From assembly GCA_011390755.1 (NCBI GenBank), contig JAABRU010000011.1, positions 1 to 64,000 of the forward strand: a DNA stretch of 64,000 nucleotides, written 5' to 3'. The position numbers were made by a program, and so were the translations under genes. How positions within the stretch are numbered: the stretch's first letter is position 1; every line of letters begins with the position of its first letter. This DNA comes from Desulfobacteraceae bacterium. GTDB lineage: Bacteria > Desulfobacterota > Desulfobacteria > Desulfobacterales > Desulfococcaceae. Positions 45,623 to 54,606 of the stretch are shown piece by piece. The notes under the pieces are model-generated. The model did no database searches. It worked only from the letters and a program-made list of their open reading frames with translations, and was not told where the DNA came from.

Positions 45623-46927
45623 TTAAGGGATGAAGCGGGGGAGCCAGGTTGCGATTTCCGGAAAGATCATCAGCAGAATCACGCAGAGAATATAGGCCGG
45701 CATAAACCAGGCCACTCCCCTGAAAACATCTTCCAGGGGGATATCTTTGGCCATGCCTCCGACAACATAGGTCGTAGCCCCCACCGGCGGTGTAACGGCT
45801 CCCATTGTGGTAATCACCGTAATGGTAACACCGAACCATATGGGATCATAACCCAGCTGCTCCGCAACAGGGAAAAAAATCGGGATGGTTATCAGCAGCA
45901 GGGCCAGCGCATCCATGACGGCCCCGCCGATAATATAGATAAAAAAAATAATGGCCATGATAAATGTTTTGGAAACCGGCAGTCCCACCACCCATCCGGC
46001 AATGTCATGGGGAATCCGGGTAATGGTCAGGAATTTGCCGAAAATCACTGCCCCGGTAATAATTGTGATAACCATGCAGGATATGCGCAGCGTGTCATTG
46101 ACTGCATCCCGGAATCCTTTCCAGTTCAGTTTCCTGCGGATCAGACTGATGAGCAGGGCAGCAAAAGAACCGGCTGCCCCGGCTTCCGCGGGAGTAAAAA
46201 AACCGAAAAACAGCCCCAGCATGACCAGCAGGAAAAGAATGAGCATATCCGCGGCACCGGCCAGAGAGCGGAATTTTTCCTTCCACCCGCTTTCCGATCC
46301 CACCGGCCCCCAGTCCGGATGCAGTCTGCATACTCCGTACACCGTCAGCATGAGCAGAAGGGAAAGAAGCAGTCCTGCCCCGATGCCCCCGTAAAAAAGC
46401 CGGGCAATGGACTGTTCTGTTGACAGCCCGATGACAATCAGCACCACACTGGGCGGAATGACCACTCCCAGAGTGGAACCGCAGGCCACTGCCCCGGTAC
46501 TGAGCCGGGGGTGGTAATGATACTTTTTCATCTGCGGCAACGCCACCGTGGTCATGGTGGCGGCCGTGGCCGCATTGGAACCGCAGATGGCGGAAAAAGC
46601 GGAACAGGCCATAATTGTCGCCATTGCGATTCCCCCGCGGATACGTCCCACCCAGTGCCAGGCCGCATGATAGAGTTTTTCATTCACCCCGGAATAAAAG
46701 GCAATCTGCCCCATAAAAATAAAAAGGGGGATGACGGTAAGGCCGTATTTGGAAAAAGTATCCCATACCACAGCCCCCAGCATCCCCAGGCCGGCCCGGA
46801 GAGACAGTACATAGGAAAAACCGCAGAATCCCACAATGCCCATGGCAAAGCCCACGGGCATTCCCAGAAAAAACAGTACCAGCAGGAGAATCAGAACCCC
46901 CAGAATACCGACAAAGGCCAGACTCAC
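45623..46927 (-). CDS. TRAP transporter large permease (DctM)
   Basis: 434 residues with about a dozen hydrophobic segments; FFLGMPVGFAMGIVG at the start, AFSAICGSNAATAATMTTVALP, STLGVVIPPSVVLIVIG and MGAVTPPVGATTYVVGG are typical DctM loops. It forms the channel of a sodium-driven importer of organic acids. I take GTG at 46927 as start, overlapping the small permease stop as GTGA, because the upstream in-frame region is not DctM-like. Confidence 0.9.
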   Translation of the reverse strand: MSLAFVGILGVLILLLVLFFLGMPVGFAMGIVGFCGFSYVLSLRAGLGMLGAVVWDTFSKYGLTVIPLFIFMGQIAFYSGVNEKLYHAAWHWVGRIRGGIAMATIMACSAFSAICGSNAATAATMTTVALPQMKKYHYHPRLSTGAVACGSTLGVVIPPSVVLIVIGLSTEQSIARLFYGGIGAGLLLSLLLMLTVYGVCRLHPDWGPVGSESGWKEKFRSLAGAADMLILFLLVMLGLFFGFFTPAEAGAAGSFAALLISLIRRKLNWKGFRDAVNDTLRISCMVITIITGAVIFGKFLTITRIPHDIAGWVVGLPVSKTFIMAIIFFIYIIGGAVMDALALLLITIPIFFPVAEQLGYDPIWFGVTITVITTMGAVTPPVGATTYVVGGMAKDIPLEDVFRGVAWFMPAYILCVILLMIFPEIATWLPRFIP

Positions 46928-47424
46928 GATGCTTTCCCTTTGTCTCCGAAGAAAGGAGCATCTGAAAGACTGCGGATCAGGTCTGCCAAAAAAACAAAGG
47001 TGAGAAAAGCGCATCCGACCGCAGTGCCGTAAGTAAAGGGATAATAAATAATCCGCAGGGTTTCTGTCACTTCCCCGCTGTGCAGCAGTATATTCCCTTT
47101 TTCTGCCAGCTGCCAGGAAAGCAGGGCAAAAAACAGGATGCAGATACAGTTGTTTACGGCAGTGAGGATCTTGCTGATTCCGCGCGGAAATTTCCGCACC
47201 AGAATATCCACGGCAATATGCCCCCGGTGCAGCTGGGTGTAACCCAGGGCAAAAGAAGTGACAACGGCCCCAAAAAATCCCATGAGTTCAAAAGTCCCCC
47301 GCACAGGAATCCAGACCATGCGGAGAAAAATATTCGCACAGGTCAGAACAACCATGGCCACAAGGAAAATACCGGCAGTCAGAATCAGGACCCGGTTGAT
47401 GTGTAATGTCAGTTTGTAAAGCAT
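46924..47424 (-). CDS. TRAP transporter small permease (DctQ)
   Basis: 166 residues with four hydrophobic segments and the DctQ hallmarks FGAVVTSFALGYTQLHRGHIAVDIL. It partners with the large permease in the inner membrane. The gene lies between the binding protein and the large permease in the usual P-Q-M order, with a 7-bp gap upstream and a 4-bp overlap downstream. Confidence 0.9.
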   Translation of the reverse strand: MLYKLTLHINRVLILTAGIFLVAMVVLTCANIFLRMVWIPVRGTFELMGFFGAVVTSFALGYTQLHRGHIAVDILVRKFPRGISKILTAVNNCICILFFALLSWQLAEKGNILLHSGEVTETLRIIYYPFTYGTAVGCAFLTFVFLADLIRSLSDAPFFGDKGKAS

Positions 47425-47431
47425 CAGCAGA

Positions 47432-48460
47432 CTATCTGACAGAATATTTCCCGGTTAGAGCTTTGATATCCTTCACAATGCTTTCTGCCGCGAATCCCTG
47501 GGCCTTTGCATCCGCAATCCATTTATCCGTAATGGGCTGCAGCAGTGCATCCCATTTGCCTTTTTCTTCTGCGGAAAGCTGAATAATTTCAACTCCCTGT
47601 TTCTGTCGTGACCAGGCAACGGACTCCATTACATGATTATCCATATATTCACCTGTCCAGTGTGCCTGTTCCGGGCCCAGTTCATCCATGATTTTTTTGA
47701 CATCATCCGGCAGAGCATTCCAGCGGTCCATGTTCATCACAACGGCAAAAGGATAAATAACAGTATCCGTAATCGTGATATATTTGCAGATTTCTGCAAA
47801 TTTCAGGTCTTTCATCACTTCCAGGGAAGAAAAAAGCCCCTGTACCACGCCTTTCTGCAGGGCTTCGGGGGTTTCCGACATGGGCATCCCCACCTGATTG
47901 GCCCCCCAGGCTTTGAGTATCTGGGCGGCCCCGCCCGATGCTCTCAGATCCAGTCCTTTGATATCCGCCAGGGTTTTCACTGCTGTTTTGGACATGATAT
48001 TGGCCGGGGCCGTGGTAAACATGGTCAGCACTTTTACTTTTTTAAAAGATTCCGGCTGATATTTGTTATACAAATCCCACAGCACCAGACTTCCGATTTT
48101 CGCACTGCTGATTCCCAGAGGCAGGCTCGTGGCATTGGTCAGCACAAAACGTCCGGGCTGATAGGCCATGCAGAGGCAGCCGATATCCGCCTGCCCGGAA
48201 ATGACACCGTCCATCATATTTTTGGCATCCAGCAGGGTTCCGCCCGGAAAGGTGTTTACACTCACTTTTCCTGCTGTCCGTTTTTCCACTTCCCCTTTCC
48301 AGCGTTCCATCTGCACACAGGGAAAAGTGGGGGCAGGTGGAAAATTGGCATAATTCAACTGCACAGATCCGGCTGAAACAGCAGGGGGGATGCTGAGGGC
48401 AGAAAAAAGCAGAACCGCTGTGAAGACAACAAACTTTTGTAATTGTAATTTTTTTTCCAT
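47432..48460 (-). CDS. TRAP transporter solute-binding protein (DctP/TAXI-like)
   Basis: 342 residues with a signal peptide (FVVFTAVLLFSALSIPPAVSA). The mature protein has the DctP fold landmarks: NYANFPPAPTFPCVQMERW, TFPGGTLLDAKNMMDGVISGQADIG, and GLDLRASGGAAQILKAWGANQVGMPMSE split, where the conserved Arg binds a substrate carboxylate. It captures an organic acid in the periplasm and hands it to the permeases. First gene of the operon. Substrate not readable. Confidence 0.92.
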   Translation of the reverse strand: MEKKLQLQKFVVFTAVLLFSALSIPPAVSAGSVQLNYANFPPAPTFPCVQMERWKGEVEKRTAGKVSVNTFPGGTLLDAKNMMDGVISGQADIGCLCMAYQPGRFVLTNATSLPLGISSAKIGSLVLWDLYNKYQPESFKKVKVLTMFTTAPANIMSKTAVKTLADIKGLDLRASGGAAQILKAWGANQVGMPMSETPEALQKGVVQGLFSSLEVMKDLKFAEICKYITITDTVIYPFAVVMNMDRWNALPDDVKKIMDELGPEQAHWTGEYMDNHVMESVAWSRQKQGVEIIQLSAEEKGKWDALLQPITDKWIADAKAQGFAAESIVKDIKALTGKYSVR

Positions 48461-48499
48461 TTTTCATTTCCTCCTTCCGGGGGATCATGTTGATAATGT

Positions 48500-48722
48500 A
48501 ATAAACTGCCATGAGCCGTGACACACAGCGAAACATGAAAGCTGCGCGGAGTGCGAAAAATAAGGCCGAAGCCGGTTTTTCGCAGACACTTTCATATAAA
48601 CCGCCATGAGTCATGGCTCACAACGAAACATGAAAATACACCGCAGAGACGCACACCGTGCGTCTCTGCAAGAGACTTTCATATAAACCGCCATGAGTCA
48701 TGGCTCACAACGAAACATGAAA
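48500..48722. repeat. Family F repeat, inverse orientation
   Basis: Two units (GCCATGAGCCGTGACAC, GAAACATGAAAGCTGCGCGGAGTGC, GCCGGTTTTTCGCAGACAC) followed by ACCGCAGAGACGCACACCG with one closing GTGCGTCTCTGC. Matches the locus at 34460 apart from the repeat number. Confidence 0.7.
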
Positions 48723-48723
48723 G

Positions 48724-48796
48724 TAGGTTGGGTTAGCGAAGCGTAACCCAACAATATCATATGTTTGTGTCGGGTTACGCTTCGCTGACCCGACCT
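48724..48796. repeat. TAGCGAAGCGTAA palindrome (family G), copy 2
   Basis: TAGGTTGGGTTAGCGAAGCG and CGCTTCGCTGACCCGACCT form the hairpin. The rest of the gap up to the ParA start is AT-rich and shows no gene. Confidence 0.6.
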
Positions 48797-49115
48797 GCGG
48801 TGAAAGACTTTCATATAAAATTGCAAACTGTCGCTTCGCACAAAAGATTCTATTAATAGAAAAATTGCGGCTCCTTGACAACAGTTATTTTATAAAAATC
48901 CGCTTTTTGCATTTTTCTGTGAAACATACAGGCAGTTTTTCCGGCAGAAAGGGGAAAAAGCAGGCAGGATAATATCCTATAAATTTCTTGATAAATATAC
49001 GCAAATAAGATATAGGGAAAAAATACATGCACATATCTATTCAGAAATTTTCATTTTTCCATATGTCCGTATATATCATATATATTTCCCTGTTTTTCAC
49101 TGAAAGAAGGTTTTC

Positions 49116-49895
49116 ATGCCGAGAATGATCGTTTTCGCAAACCGGAAAGGGGGATGCGGAAAAACAACCACTGCTGTAAATGTGGCCCATGCCCTGGCTC
49201 TCAGAAACAGAAAAGTGCTTCTTCTGGATGCGGATCCCCAGGCCCATGCGAGCATTTCTCTCGGATATCCGTCGGATTCCCTTACTTCCGGCATTTATGA
49301 TCTGCTCACCGGTGCATCTTCCCCTGCAGATGTCATCATCCCCACCCGTCTGAAAAAACTCAGTCTGATTCCGGCTTCCCGCCATCTGACAGCATTTGAA
49401 ATGGACTATTCTTCCCGTAGCGGATGTGAAAGTCTGCTGGCGGAAAAACTTTCCGATACAGTTTTCAATGATCTTTCCGTTTTTGATTATCTTATTATTG
49501 ATCCGCCGCCCACAGTGGGCCTGCTGACGGTTTCCGCACTGGTGGCCGCAAAGGAGGTTTTTATCCCCATGCCCATGCACTTTCTGGCAATGGAAGGACT
49601 GGCCGAAATGATGCGCCTGATTTATACGGTCAATGCAGCATGGAATCCGGCTCTGCGCATGGCAGGCATTATCCCCACTTTTTATAATAAACAGACAAAG
49701 CTTGCCAGGGAACTGGGGGAGGAAATCAGGACAAATTTCGGTGAAGATCGTCTGCTTCCGGCTATCCGCATGAATGTCAGTCTTGCCGAAGCCCCCGGAT
49801 ACGGGCAGACGGTTCTGGAATATGCCCCTGCCAGTGCCGGTGCAAAGGATTACAAAAAACTGGCATTACATATTGAGCGCATGGGAAGGGTATAA
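49116..49895 (+). CDS. ParA/MinD-type ATPase
   Basis: 259 residues. It starts with IVFANRKGGCGKTTTAVNVAHAL, the deviant Walker A with the signature lysine, and continues with LLLDADPQAHASISLG and YLIIDPPPTVGLLTVSAL. Such ATPases pattern the nucleoid or membrane to place plasmids, chromosomes or chemosensory arrays. No ParB is adjacent and the partner gene encodes a TPR protein instead. The downstream array genes make array positioning an attractive role (ParC/PpfA type), but this is inference from neighbourhood. Confidence 0.9.
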   Translation: MPRMIVFANRKGGCGKTTTAVNVAHALALRNRKVLLLDADPQAHASISLGYPSDSLTSGIYDLLTGASSPADVIIPTRLKKLSLIPASRHLTAFEMDYSSRSGCESLLAEKLSDTVFNDLSVFDYLIIDPPPTVGLLTVSALVAAKEVFIPMPMHFLAMEGLAEMMRLIYTVNAAWNPALRMAGIIPTFYNKQTKLARELGEEIRTNFGEDRLLPAIRMNVSLAEAPGYGQTVLEYAPASAGAKDYKKLALHIERMGRV

Positions 49896-49900
49896 AAAAA

Positions 49901-50353
49901 ATGAGAAATGATTCTGACGCATTGCCCCGCACAACCTTACAGGATCTTTTCCGCCAAAAAGGAATCTCTCCGCCCGATGCGGAAAACTACACTTCCCGTA
50001 TCCGGGAGCTGGAAGAGGAAAATCAGCGGTTGCGGAAAAAAATCACCGACATGGATGAAAACAGCCCCCTGCAGGGGGAAAAATGGGAAAACAGGGAATT
50101 ATCCCCGGAAATTCTGTTCCGGAAAGCGGTTTCCGCTTTGAAAGAGGACAATATCCCGGATGCAATGGGTTATCTCCGGTCTGTCCTGATTCTGGAACCG
50201 GAGAATGTCAAGGCCATGAACAACCTGGCCGTAGTCTATTCGGAACTGGGATATGAGGAAAGAGCTATGGAAATTTTATACAGGGTTCTGGAACTGGAGC
50301 CGGAAAACCGGACCGCGGAGAAGAATCTGGGGATTCTCAACGAACAGAGATAG
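49901..50353 (+). CDS. Coiled-coil/TPR protein downstream of ParA
   Basis: 150 residues. The N-terminal part carries a coiled coil (RIRELEEENQRLRKKITDM, about 28-46) and the C-terminal half two TPR units (ILFRKAVSALKEDNIPDAMGYL and AMNNLAVVYSELGYEERAMEIL). It starts 5 bp after parA, so the two form an operon. A short adaptor that could tie ParA to another complex; function not known. Confidence 0.8.
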   Translation: MRNDSDALPRTTLQDLFRQKGISPPDAENYTSRIRELEEENQRLRKKITDMDENSPLQGEKWENRELSPEILFRKAVSALKEDNIPDAMGYLRSVLILEPENVKAMNNLAVVYSELGYEERAMEILYRVLELEPENRTAEKNLGILNEQR

Positions 50354-50423
50354 GAGTGAAACCCAACATTCCGGCTGTTCAGATACTTATATTCGAGCTT
50401 ATCGAACTGAAAGGAGAAAGAAT

Positions 50424-50987
50424 ATGGCACGTACTCCACAATGGATAAAAAAGTTAGGGGGTCATTCTGGTGAGTTATATGTTGCAGCAGAATTATCTAA
50501 ACAAGGAATTCCTAACTCTCTTTTACCGGAAAACTTTTCCGATGACGATATCCTCGCAGGTAATAAAGGCGGTACAGAAATATGCTATATCCAAGTCAAA
50601 TCATGTCATCCAGATAGGTCAAAAACATTTATATTAAGAAGCAATCATGAAAATTGGGTAAATGCTCCTGAAAATAATTATGTGATATTTGTGTGGCTTG
50701 GCTCTCCTAGTACACCACGGCGTAAATACATACACAGTTTATAAACACCGGATGCCCTGATTTAAAAGGGTTTGCAGGGCCGGAAAACTGTGTACGAACT
50801 TCTGACTTGGTGTACTAGTAAAAACGAAAGCCCAAGATACTGGATAGCTACGAAAAAAGAAGTGGGGGATGCGTGCATTAAACATCCTGCACATGGAACT
50901 AACAATTGGGAACGTAGATTCTCGCTTGAACGCATTGATTCAAGTTGGGAAAATAATTGGGATCTTTTTAAAAAGTATATGCCGTAA
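50424..50987 (+). pseudogene. PD-(D/E)XK-like protein interrupted by a MITE
   Basis: Without the insert the gene would encode 151 residues: GGHSGELYVAAELSKQG, then DDDILAG, then the CYIQVKS strand, a D-x(n)-QxK pattern typical of PD-(D/E)XK nucleases, and a C-terminal WIATKKEVGDAC part with WERRFSLERI. A 104-bp J element plus a 4-bp target copy (108 bp) sits after codon GSPS. Because 108 is divisible by three the downstream frame is kept, but the element has a TAA at 50742-50744, so only a 106-residue product is made. The gene is richer in A and T than its neighbours, a hint of transfer. AAGGAG precedes the ATG. Confidence 0.75.
50711..50814. mobile_element. Family J MITE, copy 2 (CTAG duplication), inside a gene
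   Basis: 104 bp from TACACCACGGCG to TTGGTGTA, flanked by CTAG at 50707-50710 and 50815-50818. It differs from the copy at 38142 in very few bases, so the insertion is recent. Confidence 0.9.
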
Positions 50988-51095
50988 CAATGTTCATTGT
51001 AGTCAGTATAAAAATATAAGCAAACATAGTTGGTCACAGATATTCACAGTTCAGAACGGAAACCTTGACTAACAGAAAAAATAGTCCGATTTGAA

Positions 51096-52691
51096 ATGAA
51101 AAAAGAAAACAACATCATCATCGGCATTGACCTGGGAACCACCAACTCCCTGGTTTCCTATATCAAAAACGGCAGTCCCCGCATTATCCCCAATCCGCGG
51201 GGCGGCCGCATGACACCTTCGGTTGTTTTTATCAAAGAAAACGGGGAAGTCATTGTGGGGGAACTGGCCAAAAACCAGGCGGTTCTCAACGGAGAGCAGA
51301 CAGTTTCCAACGTCAAACTTGCGATGGGCAAAGACCGGGAATACCGCATTCATGATCGGAAATACAGCCCCGCGGATATTTCCGCGCTGATTCTTTCCCA
51401 TCTCAAAGATTACGCGCAGCAGTATCTCGGCTGTCCCCTTGCGGATGCGGTCATCACGGTTCCGGCCTATTTTGATGACCGGCAGCGGGAGGATACCCTG
51501 AAGGCAGCGGAAAAAGCCGGGCTGAATGTACTCAAACTGCTCAACGAACCCACAGCCGCGGCTTTGACCTTCGGATTCAGTCAGAAGGGGGATGCCCGCT
51601 TCCTGGTGGTGGATTTTGGCGGCGGAACCCTGGATATTACCCTCATGGATTATAAGGACAGGGTATTCCGGGTGCGGGGCGTGGGCGGGTCCACAGCCAT
51701 CGGGGGAACCAGTCTGGACCGAAGAATTGTGGATTATATCCTCAAAGACGTGCAGGATACCTATAATCTGGATCTGCGGAAAGACCCCATTGCCTTTCAG
51801 CAGTTAACTATTCACGGGGAAAAGGCCAAAACAGATTTGTCCTCCACGGATGAAACCCGTATCATGATTCCCTATATTACACTTACGGATAAAGGCCCGC
51901 TGCATCTCAATCTTCCCCTGCACCGGGATCGGTTTGAACTGCTTATCCGGGATGAACTTGGGGAAATCGAAAAACATATCCGCCGGACTTTTGAAAAGAG
52001 CGGACTGGGATATGACTGGCCGGATTCACTGATTCTGGTGGGGGGCAGCACCCGCCTTCCGGTGATGGAAAAACTGCTGCGGAAAATTATCAATAAGGGA
52101 AAACCGGTCAATCACCCTCCCGGCCCGGAAACGGAAACGGATAAAAAGGATATAGTTAAAAAAAATATCAATCCCGATGAGGCCGTGGCCCGCGGTGCGG
52201 GCATTCTGGCGGGCATTCTGGAAGGCAGTCTCAGCAATATTGAATTCCATGACATGACACCGCATAATCTGGGGGTGGAGGACGAGCAGGGAAATTTTGT
52301 TCCCCTGATACCCGGAGGAACACCCTATCCGGCGGAAGAATCCCGTCTGTTTACAACCACGCAGGATTTTCAGGAGGAGGTCTGCATTCATGTCCTGCAA
52401 AAGTCGGGAAAAGAAGAAAATTATATCTCCCTGGGCCGGTTCTGTTTACAAATTGAAGAACCCCGGAAAAAGGGGGAGAACAATATTGATGTGAATTTTT
52501 CCATCAATACCCACGGCCTGCTCAGTGTATCGGCCCTGGATATTGAAAGCGGAAAAATGGGGGAAATTCTGATTGAAGAAAAACAGTTTATGGGAAGCAA
52601 AAGCACTGTACAGGTTCAGGGAGCAGAAACCAGCAAAGAGGAGGATATAAAGAATGGCAAGGAAGACACTGGCAAAACCCGCAGCATTTAA
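51096..52691 (+). CDS. Hsp70 family protein with short C-terminus
   Basis: 531 residues. The Hsp70 ATPase domain is complete: [64 protein letters not shown] and [13 protein letters not shown] beta-type substrate-binding domain follows (about 390-510, [21 protein letters not shown]), but the helical lid of DnaK (about 100 residues) is missing and the chain ends in a charged tail. The 3-prime end overlaps the chemoreceptor gene by 38 bp. In Myxococcus an Hsp70 (SglK) is needed for social gliding, so a link between such proteins and motility systems is known; the client here is not. Confidence 0.9.
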   Translation: MKKENNIIIGIDLGTTNSLVSYIKNGSPRIIPNPRGGRMTPSVVFIKENGEVIVGELAKNQAVLNGEQTVSNVKLAMGKDREYRIHDRKYSPADISALILSHLKDYAQQYLGCPLADAVITVPAYFDDRQREDTLKAAEKAGLNVLKLLNEPTAAALTFGFSQKGDARFLVVDFGGGTLDITLMDYKDRVFRVRGVGGSTAIGGTSLDRRIVDYILKDVQDTYNLDLRKDPIAFQQLTIHGEKAKTDLSSTDETRIMIPYITLTDKGPLHLNLPLHRDRFELLIRDELGEIEKHIRRTFEKSGLGYDWPDSLILVGGSTRLPVMEKLLRKIINKGKPVNHPPGPETETDKKDIVKKNINPDEAVARGAGILAGILEGSLSNIEFHDMTPHNLGVEDEQGNFVPLIPGGTPYPAEESRLFTTTQDFQEEVCIHVLQKSGKEENYISLGRFCLQIEEPRKKGENNIDVNFSINTHGLLSVSALDIESGKMGEILIEEKQFMGSKSTVQVQGAETSKEEDIKNGKEDTGKTRSI

Positions 52692-54603
52692 AAAGACAGG
52701 AATCACCGCAAAAACCGAAGTCAACGATGAACTGGCCAGGAAACGGGAAGAAGCCCGAAAACTGGCCAAAGAAAAAGCCCAGGCCCGCACTTTGGCCCGG
52801 CAGCAGGCCATAGCGGAAAAACTGGCCGCGGCTGTGGAAGAAATGACATCTTCCCTGGAACAGGCTTCCGGGGCATCGGAAGAGCTGGGAAAAACGATGG
52901 AAACCGTTGCTTCCGCAGCAGAGCAGACTTCTGCCGCTTCCGAAGAATCCCGCGCGGCCATAGAGCAGATATCCAAAACAGCGGAAACCGCAGATGAAAA
53001 ATCAAAGACATCATTAGAAAAAATTAAGAACCTTCAGGATCTTACAAAGACAACCGTGCGGGATATTGAAGGACTGATCAAAGGGGTGAATGATTCCTCC
53101 AGGGCCAATATGGAGTCCAGCAAACTGATTCGGGAACTGGAAAAAAATTCCGACCAGATCGGGGAGATTGTCGGAGCCGTTGTCCGCATTGCCGATCAGA
53201 CCAACCTGCTGGCCCTAAACGCTGCCATAGAAGCCGCCCGGGCCGGAGAACACGGCCGGGGATTTGCGGTTGTGGCCGATGAAGTGCGGAATCTGGCGGA
53301 AATATCTGAAGAAAGTGCACGGGGCATCCGCAATGTGGTGGATGAAATTCAGGGCCAGGTGCAGCGGGTGGTGGATGATATTGAAAAAGCCAACAAAGAA
53401 ACCCAGGAAGAAGTGGAAAAAGCCAAAGGCATTTCAGCGGATCTGGCCCAAATAGAAAAAGATCTGGAGTTTATTACCGAAAGCAGCAATATGATTGCAC
53501 AAAATTCCGAAGAGCTGCGGGTCGGTTCCGATGAATATCTCAGAGGGGCCGAAAATATCGCGTCCAATGCCGAAGAACAGAGCAGTGCGGCCGAAGAGGC
53601 CAGTCGCTCGGTTTCCGAACAGAACAAAGCCTATAATGAAATGCAGGGTGCGGCAGAGGGACTGGCGGAGTTGACGGATTCTCTGAAAAATGCGGTGGAC
53701 AGCACCAAATCCGCAGAAGAGGCGGCCGCCGCGGCGGAGGAACTTTCCGCCAATATTGAAGAAGCCACGACTTCATCCCGCCAGATTATGACGGCCCTGG
53801 AGCAGATTGCCAAAGGCGCGCTGAATCAGGCCAGGGTGGCCGATGAAAACAAGCTGCTGGGGGATCGCCTGGAAAGGGCTGTCAGCAGCATGGCCGAACG
53901 GGCGCAGGCCTCGGAGGAACGGATTAACGGACTCAAAGAACTTCTTATGGAAACCCAAGAAAATACAAATAATTTCATTGGTAATATCGGCAAATCATCG
54001 GAATCCGCCACGGAGTCGGTGGAAAATGTCCGCGTTCTGGATGACAAAACCAATAATATCAATAAAATTGTGGATAAAATTGTGAATGTGGCCCTGCAGA
54101 CCAACATGCTGGCCGTCAACGGTTCCATCGAAGCTGCAAGGGCAGGAGAATTCGGCCGGGGATTTTCCGTAGTGGCCGGGGATATCCGTACACTGGCAAC
54201 AGATTCATCGGAAAATGCCGAGAAAATCAAAGATATGATACGCACTATGCAGTCCCAGATTTCCCTGGTGGCCAATGATTTGGAAATGTCTGTGAAAATT
54301 GCATCCCAGGAAGTGGAAAATGCGCAAAAGACCACAATCAATCTGCAAACCATTGAAACAGTTATCAATGTTGTCCAGAATGACATAAACGGAATCAATA
54401 CGACAGTGGAAGAAGCCCTCAAAGCCCTGGAACAGGCAAACAAAGCGGTTATGGATATTGCCAATGCCGCAGAAGAGGCCAGCAAAGTGGCGGATGAGGC
54501 TTCCCGCGCGGCAGAAGATGCCAGCCGGGGCATGGAACTTATTGCGGAAGCCACGGAAGACATTGCGGGTATGGCAGATGAAATGCAGAATATGGGGGGA
54601 TAA
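52654..54603 (+). CDS. Soluble chemoreceptor with two signalling tips
   Basis: 649 residues, no membrane segment and no sensor domain. A Lys-rich start (about 1-55) leads into continuous helices. The first MCP signalling tip is centred near residue 195 ([18 protein letters not shown], then [15 protein letters not shown]). A second, different tip lies near residue 490 ([18 protein letters not shown], then [15 protein letters not shown]), recalling Myxococcus FrzCD. Heptad helices between them are rich in Ala and Glu. The start is set by GAGGAGG before ATG 52654. It lies in an operon with Hsp70, a triple CheW protein and CheB. Confidence 0.9.
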   Translation: MARKTLAKPAAFKKTGITAKTEVNDELARKREEARKLAKEKAQARTLARQQAIAEKLAAAVEEMTSSLEQASGASEELGKTMETVASAAEQTSAASEESRAAIEQISKTAETADEKSKTSLEKIKNLQDLTKTTVRDIEGLIKGVNDSSRANMESSKLIRELEKNSDQIGEIVGAVVRIADQTNLLALNAAIEAARAGEHGRGFAVVADEVRNLAEISEESARGIRNVVDEIQGQVQRVVDDIEKANKETQEEVEKAKGISADLAQIEKDLEFITESSNMIAQNSEELRVGSDEYLRGAENIASNAEEQSSAAEEASRSVSEQNKAYNEMQGAAEGLAELTDSLKNAVDSTKSAEEAAAAAEELSANIEEATTSSRQIMTALEQIAKGALNQARVADENKLLGDRLERAVSSMAERAQASEERINGLKELLMETQENTNNFIGNIGKSSESATESVENVRVLDDKTNNINKIVDKIVNVALQTNMLAVNGSIEAARAGEFGRGFSVVAGDIRTLATDSSENAEKIKDMIRTMQSQISLVANDLEMSVKIASQEVENAQKTTINLQTIETVINVVQNDINGINTTVEEALKALEQANKAVMDIANAAEEASKVADEASRAAEDASRGMELIAEATEDIAGMADEMQNMGG

Positions 54604-54606
54604 GAA

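Noticed and set aside
51096-52691. Hsp70 gene as the housekeeping dnaK
   Set aside because: No grpE or dnaJ beside it, the helical lid is absent, and the gene overlaps a chemoreceptor gene.
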